From Funneliformis mosseae (taxonomy: Eukaryota > Glomeromycota > Glomeromycetes > Glomerales > Glomeraceae), in the NCBI GenBank assembly GCA_910592005.1, contig CAJVPP010000341.1, positions 1 through 35,484 on the forward strand: 35,484 bases of DNA, given 5' to 3'. Positions 10,481-21,877 of this stretch are shown here, piece by piece. The notes under the pieces are model-generated. The model saw only the letters and a program-made list of their open reading frames with translations. It ran no database searches and was not told the origin of the DNA. Positions within the stretch are counted from its first letter, which is position 1; every line of letters starts with the position of its first letter. The position numbers and the translations under genes were made by a program.

Positions 10481-12179
10481 CTATTATAGATTAGCCCCTC
10501 TAAATACAAGTTTTAAACTCAATTAGTTTTTTATGTATAATGTGATCACTTATATAATTACACGAGTTTACCATATTCTACAAATTTGGTAATCTAATTG
10601 TTAATTATTATTATATATTTTTTATATTATTATAATATTCTAAATATAACTGTGTAAAAAATTTTAAAAAAGTTTCTTTTTGTTTTGATTGGTCAACTAA
10701 AAATATTCTTTAATTAATTATTTTTTGATTAATTAATCAGATTAATTAATACTTATCCCTAATTTTATTTTATATTCTAAAAATAAGGTTTTGCAATAGA
10801 GAATTATCTAATCAATTTCATTATGCGTCAGTTAATCACAGAAAATGTCTTCTGATAAAAAATTATTTCAAAAATACACTAAGTGAAATATTACTCAACT
10901 GTTAAAAAAATAATAAAAATAAACCAAAAATATAATAAAATATTATGTAAATTCTACTGGATATTTTTAAGATTATTGGACTAGAGTTTTAACCTCCAAC
11001 CTTAGAGATTTCTTAAATATCATTAGAAATTCACATTTAACTTTGACAAGGAAAAGAACATTCATAATATAAGTCAATCTTAAGTGAACTGTAAAGCACT
11101 ATAATTTTGAAATGCAAATATATGAAAAATAACAAAAGCTTTGAAAAATGAAAGTACATATATATTCAAGAGTACTTAAGGTTAAACATATTATTAACTA
11201 CTATTATAAATTTCAGTTTGTAATAAGAAAGGTTTCAGCTCATTAACATCTTTATAATATTTATGTTAGTATTAGCATATGGAAGAGTTTCTAGAAAAAT
11301 CAGATTCTAAGAAATTTGTGACTAAAATTAAGAGCTTAATACATGTAATCTAATAATATCAAAAACTAAAATGCAATAAAAATCAAAATTTTGTTAAAAA
11401 ATTCTCAAAACTTGATTTTCTTAACAATCAACTTATATTATCAACTATTATTATGAGTTTTAGTTTGTAATATGAAATGTTTTAGTTTTGCTGATAAATA
11501 TATATACCCTTTTTGGATTATATATACTCATGTCTCTAATTGTATACTTTATATAAGAAAGCCTTTATACTATAGCATACTTACTATTTATTATTTTTTG
11601 CTTTATTATTTTTACTTACTATTTATAAAGTCAATATTTAATAAAGTAAAAAGCTTCTAGAATAAGAATAAGAAAGTAAATAAGTATAAAGTTATAAAAT
11701 TAGCTGAGAAGAAGAAGATAAAGTTTCTCAAAGACATATTATATTACAATTAAATTAAAACTATATTAGTGATGTTGGTTATAATAATCTATATAAATTA
11801 TATTTGTTATAATTACAATTCTATTTAATAATTGTTAAATTAATAATTGTTATTTGTTTTACTTAATATTTTTTTTTAGGTGTATAATACCACAAAAAAA
11901 AATATCAAAGTGATCATAAATAAAGATGATGTCTCAATTAATTGTAATAGGTGACAAATAAATATTATAATGTTGTAACGAATTGCAATATTATTAAAAC
12001 TTAAGTTATAACAGATGACAAATAAGTGTCACAATGTTGTAATACCATCTTTAGTTATAAACATTTTATAAGAATATCAGCAATTATTTCTAAAATTAAT
12101 TGAAAATAATATTGAATTTTATAAAAGCAATATTAATACTGAAGAATTGAAAAAAGTTTATGAGAATCTATAAGATTAT
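10481..12179. other. AT-rich region with degenerate direct repeats
   Basis: No gene supported. Palindromic TTAATTAA clusters occur at 10711-10748. Two related segments of about 50 bases, beginning near 11193 (ATTAACTACTATTATAAATT) and 11440 (ATCAACTATTATTATGAGTT), lie about 247 bases apart and share further similarity, pointing to an old tandem duplication. A 62-codon frame at 11472-11660 is low-complexity (Tyr/Ile/Phe) and is not credited as a gene. Confidence 0.45.
11949..12044. repeat. Pair of ~32-base direct repeats
   Basis: AGGTGACAAATAAATATTATAATGTTGTAACG at 11949-11980 in shortened form reads AGGTGACAAATAA...ATGTTGTAA; its partner at 12013-12044 reads AGATGACAAATAA...ATGTTGTAA. They are 64 bases apart and differ at a handful of positions, mostly C/T and A/G transitions. 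Confidence 0.55.
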
Positions 12180-13520
12180 TTGTTACTATACAAAAGAATG
12201 AAGAGTATATTTATAAAGAACCTGTAACATTATCTATTAAGGATAATAAAAATTCTACAGAGTGAGTTATCAATTACAATAATCATCCAAATTTTAATGC
12301 ATATTACAAGATCTTTGATTTTTTGCAAAATCATTATATTAAAGAAATTCACAATATACATGATATTTTATCAAGATACTCAAGTGATCTTGTAATAATC
12401 ATGAACTTTTTTTAAAAATTAAATAGGAAGAGTAATCGCAATCTAATTTTTTTTCTATATTACAAATCAGTTTTCAGCTTGTTTTTACAACAAATTTCAT
12501 TCTATAATTCAGATGCTTAAAGAGTTTAATAAAAAATAACAAGATTCTCAATAGTGATACTAACCACATGTTATCTCTCATAAATATCTGATAGCCTTTT
12601 AGATGACCTAAAAAATTATAATGATATTGATGTACTCATAATTATTTTAATGATTTAATGGTAGTTCTTTATATATCTAAAGACCCATCAGAAAATTATA
12701 TTAAAGCTAAATTTTAAATAAAAATTTTTTCTAATGCTTTTACTTTATGTAATGGTTTATTTCAGTATAGGAGTACCATTATCTTTTCCCAAGTCATGAA
12801 AGAGATGGTTTATTACAGTCTGACTTCACTGCTATAGTAAATAATCAGACAAATGCAGTTTCTTTTTTTTACTAATTAAGTTTGAGCAGAATGGATTTAA
12901 AAACTATAAAAATGAGGTGGTTGCAGTATTAGAAGTGCATAAATTCAATTGTATTTTATTATTAGGACACTTTCTAACAGAAGATAAAATAAAACACATT
13001 GTATATTGGATTAGTTAACAAGACAAGCATCTGATTCAGCACTCTTGAATCTTTGTTTAACCAACAATAATCACACGTTTATACATTTACGTCAGGAATA
13101 AACTCACCTTAAATCTTAAGTTCAATAATGCCAAGACTGATATTGAGAATGTGTTGCAATTAATTTCATACTTGCGAGAAATTGTCTGTCAAGGTGAGTT
13201 TTTATTGAAATCATGCTAAAAATTCAACATCAATCTGAAAGCAGTACTTCCATCCCTCCCAAAAAAAGCTGTTAAATCTTGACCTTTTAAAACAAAATTT
13301 ATTCTACTATCTAAAGAGTAAAATATGATTTCTTGGAAAATCCGAGAGTTATATAGTTCTTGATTGTAATGATATCTTATAGAGAATTTATTTTCAACTT
13401 TCATAGAAAATATTATGGCAATCCTATAAATAATTTTTTTTTTTTTGCAGATTATAATAGATTTGTAATGCCAAATGTTCACTTTATTCGCTTTATCCGA
13501 TTTTGTAATAGTATACTTCT
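12180..13520 (+). pseudogene. Decayed coding element, unknown family, stops at Gln/Trp positions
   Basis: Protein-like reading frames continue across this region despite stops. 12199-12390 reads YKEPVTLSIKDNKN, then a TGA, then VINYNNHPNFNAYYKIFDFL. 12900-13192 reads VVAVLEVHKFNCILLLGHFL, TEDKIKHIVYWIS, then TAA, TGA and TAA at plausible Gln/Trp/Gln positions, then YIYVRNKLTLNLKFNNAKTD and LQLISYLREIVCQ, ending at a good donor (GTGAGT, 13194). 13219-13435 continues after an apparent intron with four more TAA/TAG and no frameshift (RVKYDFLENPRVI). A T-run near 12865 needs one indel. I do not recognise the family with confidence; the style resembles large uncharacterised multigene families of Glomeromycotina. 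It is clearly not functional as it stands. Confidence 0.5.
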
Positions 13521-14589
13521 CATTCATTTAACATTTTAATTTTTAATGTAAATTATGGACGATCAGTCACGTTACTAATTTAAAAATGTGAATTTTTTTT
13601 TTTTCCCCCAAACATTTTGTTCTGAACTAAAATTGTCGGCCAATAATTGACGATAAAATAAATGATAATTTGGGCCAAACAATGCACTTTATTACCCTTT
13701 TCATTTTATATCAATAACATTTAAGCTTATATATCAAAGTGCCATCTTTATTTTCTTCAAACATGAGATTTAATTGATTTTGACTCCTTGTGTGATTCAG
13801 AGCTTGCCAATAATGGAAATATTTCAAGCCTTAGTAATAATACCAGCTTTCGATACTGGATACAAGACGGGTTTTCTATAACGTTAAAATTTTCACAAGA
13901 TTTCAAATATTTAAAAAACTTCCCACATCAATGTGATTATTGTTGAAGATCCTCAAAATTCTTTTTTGAGAAAAATCTCTCGAGAAAAAAAAAAAAAAAA
14001 AATTCAATCCATCCAAATCCTTGCCCTAAAAATGATTCTTTGAAATTCATTCTCCAATGTTCAATATAATCTTTTTACCGTGAGGAGATCCACAAGTCAC
14101 CTTTAAATAAAATTATTGGCCCGGGCAATTCTACAACTACCGGAACGAAGATCTTTTTACCCCTTGTCTTAATAAATGAAATTTCCACAAGATCATAAAC
14201 AAAAGATTTGAATGAGTAATAGTTCACATTGAGATTAACGAAACATTAAAACTGGTTGGTACTTGAAAATGTATGTGTATCATTTATCAGGCAGCAAGAT
14301 GTCGCATAACATCTTGCTGATTATGGTTATACGCACTGATAATTTTTTACTTTTTTGTAGTCTTTGCTATACACCTGACAAACTTTGTCCATTTTTATAA
14401 AACCTTGTACGGAAAATCACTAGGAAAATCTCTGTTGATACAACCTCCCTGTGTTATAAAATATATATATATACGGTCATTTATCTTTTGAAATCGTTTT
14501 TGCTATCAATCATATATTTAGGTTTTTTCATGTTAACTGTTAGGTCGTTTTGGCTTATTATGCATTAAAAGAAGAGACATTACATTACC

Positions 14590-14591
<2 letters not shown>
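13521..14591. other. Intergenic upstream of the RasGEF gene
   Basis: Over 1 kb without a supported gene; somewhat richer in GC than the repeat blocks. It contains the hairpin at 14292-14319 and an (AT)n run near 14461-14473. Distal promoter elements of the RasGEF gene are expected here but none can be named. Confidence 0.4.
14292..14319. repeat. Perfect 11-bp stem, 6-base loop hairpin
   Basis: CAGCAAGATGT (14292-14302), loop CGCATA, then ACATCTTGCTG (14309-14319): eleven uninterrupted base pairs. GC content of the stem is above the local mean, so it is not just an AT-rich chance palindrome. There is no T-run directly after it. It lies about 400 bases upstream of the RasGEF start. Confidence 0.7.

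Positions 14592-14625
<34 letters not shown>
14592..14625 (+). promoter_or_regulatory. Poly(dA:dT) tract of 34 in the RasGEF promoter
   Basis: A run of 34 A ends 90 bases upstream of the RasGEF ATG at 14715. Long poly(dA:dT) tracts exclude nucleosomes in fungal promoters, so a promoter role is plausible. It could alternatively be the tail of an old retroposed insertion, but no target-site duplication or body is visible next to it. Confidence 0.45.
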
Positions 14626-14627
<2 letters not shown>

Positions 14628-14714
14628 ATTCCGCGAGCAAAGACGCGACAAGCGGTTTTCTTAATTAATTGCCTGTGTTAAAAAAAAACTTTAAATTAAA
14701 AAAATTTTTTTATC

Positions 14715-17700
14715 ATGGACATTAAAGCAGAGTCGACGATAATTGAAGAAAGCACAGGGAATAGTGATAATAGCGGTATAACCTCAAATAACGAGGACAT
14801 TCAACACGAAAATATTGAAGAAACCACAATTAGTGTACAACTTCATGAAGAACCTCCTCTCAGTATAATAAGCAACACGACCCAGCAGGTCTCTGAATTA
14901 CCTATAATATCGACCAATTTAAATATTACCTCCGCGTCAAAAATCACCTCGGGCGCCGCTGTTCCGATGTCTACCATTGGAAGTAATGTCGCAGCACACC
15001 ATAAGTCAGATTCACGTCACCTGAGGTAATGTCAATACCTTTAAAAAAAATCTGGGTCTGGGAATTATTTGAGAATAGTGTAATTTGTAGGAATTCAATT
15101 GGGAGAAAAATGTCTGCTCAAACGGTAAATTGAGTAGAAATGTTTCAACGTCCGATCCCTTAAACAATTGGTAAGAATACTAGAGAATCAAGAGGTCGAA
15201 CCTTACCGCGAAAATTTTATATACACCCGCTTAGCAAAACAAAAAAAAAAAATACCCGAAAAAGAAGCCTGCTGGTCAGTTTTTTTGGATTTTTTTTTTT
15301 TTTTAAAAAAAAAACTTTTAAGGATTCTATTATTGTAAAACGAATTTTGATTTTAATTCAAATAAAATTCATTTTAGTTCGTTAATATCTAATAGTAGTA
15401 TTAACAATAAAATTCATCGATTCAAAAAAAAAAAATTTAAATTATTCAGGAATATTATAGTTTAAGAATCTTAAAAAGGTTTCTTACGTTGAGTAATTGG
15501 CTGACTAAAAAAAAAAAGAAAGAAAAAAAAAGAAAAAACGAAAAAAAAAGCATTAGTATAATATTAATATATGGGTGACTTGCGATCTTTTATTACAATT
15601 TTACATTCTGTCACGTGATCCTAAATTTTTTTCGTGTTTTATATTTGGGTTGCTTTCAACATTGAACTATATATAGAACATACTCTGATGTAGATACCAT
15701 GAAACTTGCCAACCGTCCACGTGAACCTCGTAGATCTGCACCTGTCCCATTCAGACCAACTACAGAATTTGATGTACAAAAAAAACCGCGACCAATTTCA
15801 AATATTATATTACCAACTTCAATGAAGGGAACTGGTTCTGTCATATCTCCAAATTCTGAACAAGAAATTCATACAAAGATATTAAATTGGCCAACACAAA
15901 ATTATGATGATAAATTACAATCACAAAAAACTTTTGTTGGTTTGAAGGCAAAGGACAATTTAGTAGATGATGGCGAGATAATATTTGATACTACGCCATC
16001 GGATCAAATAGGCGACATTCCGCAACCTTCCTCCTCCTTAGCTCAACAGTCTATTTTCTACATTCCTCAGGGTCGCTTATCGATGACCGCGGCAATGCAC
16101 AAAGTGACAAATCCGTCACGCGCACCCGAGGTACCTTCACTCATTCCAATAACTTATGGTACTGAAATATTTGATCAAATTCAATCGGATGATGATCCAA
16201 GGCTTATAGTCTGGTCAATATCAAGAGCTGAAGAGAGAAAACAAGGATCAACCGTCTCCTCTGTAACAAATGTTTCTTCTTCGAAAAGATGGAGTATACA
16301 TGGAACATTGGGGAGAGCGGGCAAAACAATATGTGGTGCTGGGTTAAAAGACAAAAAGGATTATAGGTTTGAACAAAAACCATCAGGTAATAGAAAATCT
16401 AATCCAACGACGGAAAAGGTGATAATGGCTGCAACAATTGAAAAATTGATTGAGAAATTAACAAGTGGAATTGGTAATTTTTTTTTATAATTTGATCTTT
16501 TAGGATGAATATAATATTATTATTTGGTTGCTTTTATTAATGTTTAAAAGGTTGAATTGATTTTTTACCAGACTATACTTTTTTGACGGATTTTTTTCTT
16601 ACATATCGGACATTTATAACTCCATTACAATTATGTAATTTACTAATCTTGAGATTTGATTGGGCATTAGAGGACAATAATGAACAAAGAAGAGTAGTAA
16701 GGGTCAGGTATGTCCAGAAATTTCAGTTTAATCTTTTAAAAAACTTGCAAGTTTTATAAAAATTCTGACTTCATTTGTATTTAGAACCTTTGTGACTCTA
16801 CGACATTGGCTTCTTAATTATTTTGCGTATGATTTCGTTCCATGTCGTGCTTTGAGATCTAAGCTTATATCTTATCTAAATTATTTACCTTCACATCCTC
16901 TGGTTCAAAATTCGCCTCATGATCAACGAATAGTGCATGGGTTAAAAAGGGTAATTAGAAGATTAAAAAGAATCTATTACCGGAAAGGTATTATGGGAAT
17001 TTTAAAAAGTGGAACCGGTAGAAAGAGTATCAAGGAATTAAAAGAAATGGCGGAAGCTAATGATTCAACAAATAAAGGACAACATCAACATTCTGAACAA
17101 TATTTGGACAATGATGTAATATCATCTGAACATAGTGGTACCGGTGTGGATACTAATACTACCTTACCATCTAAGGAAAAATCAAGAAAGATGATAGTGC
17201 GCGGCTCAACGTCTACATTAGGCTCAATATTAACTCCTGGAACAACCGATTCTGAGGGTGAAGAATTTGATACACTTGGTCATAACTTTTCTTCTCGTTC
17301 AAGAATTTCACGACCCGCAGTATCCCGTCAAAGTTTCGAGTTCTCAAGTAGTAATTCGCAACATAGTGATGATGATTATTCTTTGAAACGTACATATGAA
17401 AATCCGATCTCGATTTTTTATAACGAGAAATGGGCAAGGTCTTTACCCACAGTAACGAGTGAAATTGATAGTAATTGGGAACAAGGCGTGAACATTGAAA
17501 AAGTTCATGAATTCGATCTTCCAATAAAACAAAGAGAAGAAATTGTGAATGTTAAAAAAAAGTTAAGGAGCAGTTCTATGAATGATCTATCTCAAGAAAG
17601 AAAGGGATTTAATAATACTTGGGAACATAATTTAAGAGATGATGACGTAATTGTGGAGGAAGAGGAGCCACCACCCCTTCCACCAAGGAGACCTAGGAGA

Positions 17701-20700
17701 CATACGATTACTTCTGCTCAACCGATACCAACCATTCAACCGCCACCTTCATTCTTTAAAGGTGGATTTTTTCCGACAAGAAAGCCAAAAAAAGTTGTTT
17801 CTCAAGAAACCATGAGTGAAAAATTTCAAGATCGTACTCGTAAAAAAAGAAGTTTATCGCTTTCTGAAGCAATTTGTGGAATTGTTGAAAATGATGACGA
17901 AGATGATGATGATGAATATGATTTGTCTCAGATTGATCATGCAGGAGGAGTTGCTAGAAGAAACTCTTCCCCTGCATATATTGAATCACCTTCACTTCGG
18001 TCTGATCAACAGGAAAAAGGTGAAACGTCAAGGCGGCGGATAAGTGGTCGTCCCTCATGGCCTCAAAAAATGTCTGCAACCATGGGTAAATTTGCTAAAG
18101 TTTTATTTAGTGAAAAGAACAAGATACCCGGTACTTCAGGAAGTATTCCGGGAAGGACGGGTGTAATTAAAATGTTTTGTGCTAACCCTACCGAAGTTGA
18201 TACTATGGATGGTTCTGATGATTCTGTACCAATTGAAAATTTTAATAATTTTACTGAAGATGATTTTCCTATTCATGTGGACGGATTTTCTTATGTTGAT
18301 GAGTCTCTTGAAGAAGAATTCTATGACACACACCGTCAAGAAGATTTTGCCGGTACAGAAGAAAAATTTAATTGGGATGATGATGATGATGATGATGAAG
18401 GAGAATTGCAAGAAGAAGTGGAGGAGGAAGAAATGAGTTTTGATGAGTCATTAGGAGCTGAAACAAATCTTCCTCCGATACCATCTACTTCATTTCAAGA
18501 ACAGGAATCAAGCGATAACGACAAGAATTTGGAAGGACAAGAAAATCGACATAATGCTAGATCTACACGTCGTAATCTTAAAATGTGGAGTTTAGGTCCA
18601 GTTTTAGAAGTAGACGATGATGAGGAAACATCAATTTCTCAAATTTCACCACTTGATGATTCATTAGTTTCAGAATTAAGAAAGGAGGAAGAAGAAATGG
18701 CCACATCATCTGAAACCAAGAAAACTGAAGACCCTCAATCCGCACGTAAACGTCGTCGACTTGCTAAAGTTTTTGAAGTGGAAGAGGAGAGTGGTGGTGA
18801 AACAAATTTTGTTAAGCCATTACCATCAGAGCCGTCTGGAGATGAAATGGACATTGATATTGAAGAGGAAGAGGGGGAACATGATCATTCCTCTCATAGG
18901 CTTCGACGACTTCCTAAAGTACGTGATTTACGATCTGTTGTCACACTCAAAGATATTGAAGAAAAATCGGGTAAGCGGATTTCTTGGAGTACATTTTCGT
19001 CACTTGGTACCTTAGGTATTAATGATACTAGCACAGAAGCCAAATTATCATATACATTAACACCATCTTCATCAAAATTAAACCGCAAAGAATCCGTCAA
19101 ATCCTCATCAGTGTTTGAAACTCAAGGAGAAAAAGGAAAATCAAAGGAAGTTGAACGAGAGTCCTTTAAAGGAAAAGATAAATCAATTATAAAACCTTCG
19201 TCTTCTAGGCCAGTCTCCAAGAGTAGTAACGTTACTCCGAGGTCACCTAGAAAAAGCTCGGAATCCTCAGTAAAACGTATTGTAATCACCGAACCTACCT
19301 CAAAAAAGCTTACAGGTCAACATGATATCACTACTGAACCTAGTAGCAGCAGTAGCCAGGCTCCAATTAAGAACCTTTTTTATACAAGAACTTCTTTAGA
19401 TAAACCTTTACCGCCACTTCCTTTTTCAGATGATCAATCAAGAAAGCCCCCTTCAATTTCTTCAACATTAAATTCTCAATCACCATATAGGTCTTTCATA
19501 TTAAACTATCGGTCAGAAGTTATCGCAAAACAATTTTGTTTAATTGAACGTGATCTTTTACTGAAGGTTAATTGGGAAGAATTGGTTCAAGTTGGTTATA
19601 CGAGTAACGATAAAGATACGGAAAGTGTTCAAGAACTTGAAGGTGAAAAGAAAAAGAAGGATGTTAAAGGAAAAGGTAAAGCAAAAGAAGTTGAAGTAGA
19701 GCAAGAATTTCTTAAAGGGGAACCAAGGAAAAGGGTTCGGGTTAATGGTGTTGATAAAGTAATTGAAAGATTCAATTTGGTAAGTTTTTCAGAAGTTGAT
19801 TCCTCCCTATCTACAATATAAAACTAATTTCACTTTGGAATTAACAAGTCATGTGATTGGGTCGCAACTGAAATCGTACTTACTAGATCTATGGAAGATC
19901 GAATACGAGTAATTGAAAAATTTATACGAATTGCGCAGGTATATACTATTCTTTCTTGGCTATATTTCATTGGTCTTCTTTTATGAATCTAACACTTTTC
20001 AAAATATACATATATATATATATATATACGTATAATTTTTTATTAGAAATGCCTTCAATTTTCAAATTTTGCTACATTAACACAAATTCTTCTTGGATTA
20101 CAATCTTCGCCCGTAGAAAGATTGAGGAGAACATGGACCAGAATTAGAAAAGAAGATTTACGTATACTTAAAGAACTAAATGAATATATTTCACCTTTCG
20201 GTAATTGGAAAGTAATTAGAGAAGCTATGAGAAAATCTATCGAAGATGCCACTATATTAAAAGCATTGATCAAACAAGGAAAAAGACGCGGCTCCGATGT
20301 TCGTAAAATTAATACTGGATGTATTCCATTTTTAGGTTCGCATTAGAATGAAGTTTTGACTCCTTTTTTATTATTATTATTTATTTTTATTAAAGCAAAT
20401 AATACTTTTACTAGGATTGTATTTGTCGGATTTGGTTTTCAATGCAGCAGTACCATCGTTTATTGATCCACCATCACAACCTCCAACTCCATCATCACCG
20501 TCATTTAATGTACCATCATCACCTTTATACCATCAACAGCCGCTTATTAATTTTCATAAACACCGTACAACAGCCACAATAATTAAAAGGATATTAACAT
20601 TTCAGAACTTATCAAGAGAATATAGTTTTTACGTTGACAAAGAAATCTATGACAAATGTTTTGGATTAAAAGGGTTCGAAGCAACCAAATTAGTTGTAAT

Positions 20701-20728
20701 GGATTTAGATGTTGATGATTTTGTTTAA
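14715..20728 (+). CDS. LTE1: Lte1-like Ras-family guanine nucleotide exchange factor
   Basis: Exons: 14715-15025, 15677-16473, 16572-16707, 16785-19779, 19849-19938, 20047-20335, 20415-20728; 4932 nt, 1643 aa. RasGEF_N at roughly 355-480 (FLTDFFLTYRTFITPLQLCN, RRVVRVRTFVTLRHWLLNYF). Catalytic RasGEF at about 1315-1635: RSFILNYRSEVIAKQFCLIE, VIERFNLSCDWVATEIVL, ERLRRTWTRIRKEDLRILKE, TGCIPFLGLYLSDLVFNAAV. The two halves are separated by more than 800 residues of low-complexity acidic, Ser-rich sequence with a PPPLPPRRPRR proline motif near 710. This split layout, rather than adjacent domains as in Cdc25, is that of Lte1, a cortical regulator of mitotic exit. Known role is from yeast, where exchange activity is debated. 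The first intron (651 nt) is long for this window; its phase fits exactly, but the N-terminal 103 residues have no domain and are the least certain part. Confidence 0.9.
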
Positions 20729-21654
20729 TTATATCATTAATGTTATTGGTTCTTTTTACTATATTTGGATGTTATTAAAGTTTGTTTTTTTAATTTTCTA
20801 GGTAATAGGTATTAATTTTTAATTGAAAAAAAATTATCATATTATTTTTTATACTTAATATATTTCAAACAATTGTAAATCAGCATCATTTCAACGAGAT
20901 GTATATATATATGTGTGTGTGGCAAAAAAAAAAAAAAAACAATTATCAATGTATATTTATTAGGATATCATTTAGTATCGATATATATTTTCTTAATATC
21001 AATGTTAATAAAAGTATATATAATATATTATTGTTTCATATAACGTAGCAAGAGTTTCTAAATGGAAGATTTAGCAAGGCCAAAGTACAGGAAGGATTGG
21101 TCCCAAATAAGGTTACTTATAAAACCAAATCAACACATTTCGACTAAAAATTTCGCAACGATTATTTATGATAAATCCATTGTTTATAACGAAAATCGTC
21201 TTGCCTCTCCCTTTAAAATGGTGACCTTCGAGAGAAGATAAGGTACAGGTAAAGATTTTTAAAACGAAATTTATGTGCGCGATGCACGAATATATTCTGC
21301 GCAGAATACCTTCATCAATTTGTACAAATCATTTTGTTAGTGGTTAACGATCAATCATATTAGATGAGAAATTATTATTATTTCTCCGTAATAAAAAAAA
21401 ATGTCTACTTTAGGATAGGGTTAAATCAAAATTTGGTGTAGAGCCTTTGACGCAATTCATTTCGTTAGTCTTTTTTCTCTCTGAGAATAATTGTCTTTAT
21501 TGATTATAACAATATGTAAACCGTCCTATTTATTTATTCACGAAAGGAAAACAAACTAAGTTTTTTTACATGCTTATTAATTAAATGATGCGTTTACAAC
21601 GACTGCAAATATGGATGAACCGGCTCAGATAATATCAATCATGTCCATGATATA
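20729..21654. other. Convergent intergenic region between RasGEF and ADA1
   Basis: Holds the RasGEF 3' UTR side. A TATATATGTGTGTGTG microsatellite and a 16-A run lie at 20898-20939. 21050-21350 is a moderately complex stretch with no open frame that I could assign to a protein or RNA. Confidence 0.4.
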
Positions 21655-21860
21655 TTATCCAATATGCGAATCAAAATACTGCAAGAACGAATCGGTATTG
21701 TAAGATGTTGTGTGAGGATTATAATCATTGTTGTTTTCATTATCAGTTTTTTTCAATGGTCTCTGAGCTTTACGCTTGGACTATTATTGAAGCGAAGGAA
21801 CGGTATCGAACTATTATCGTTTTTATTTCATCGTAGCGAGTAATAGTAAAAAAAAATATC
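21655..21860 (-). pseudogene. Coding-like remnant downstream of ADA1
   Basis: Read on the minus strand, 21780-21655 is open for 41 codons to a TAA and looks like protein (KRKAQRPLKKTDNENNNDYN, then TDSFLQYFDSHIG). Immediately upstream, a different frame reads NKNDNSSIPFLRFNNSPS, and the two would join with a single-base frameshift near 21775. An acceptor-like AATAG precedes the second part. It starts only about 20 bases beyond the ADA1 stop (21878), so it could be an alternative last exon of ADA1 or the end of a dead gene. No family recognised. Confidence 0.3.
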
Positions 21861-21877
21861 CTTGTATCAAGATTTTT

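Noticed and set aside
13216..13527. 103-codon minus-strand frame
   Set aside because: It is antisense to the decayed plus-strand element, whose frame has better protein texture apart from the Gln-position stops.
17213..17524. 103-codon minus-strand frame
   Set aside because: It is antisense to the long RasGEF exon 16785-19779 and has no family or splice support.
18179..18436. Met- and Leu-rich frame on the plus strand
   Set aside because: It is a shifted reading of the acidic Asp/Glu runs of the RasGEF spacer (GATGATGAT read as Met).
21583..21780. C/D-box snoRNA-like motifs in the ADA1/RasGEF spacer
   Set aside because: TGATG- and CTGA-like strings occur but without proper spacing, flanking stem or complete boxes.
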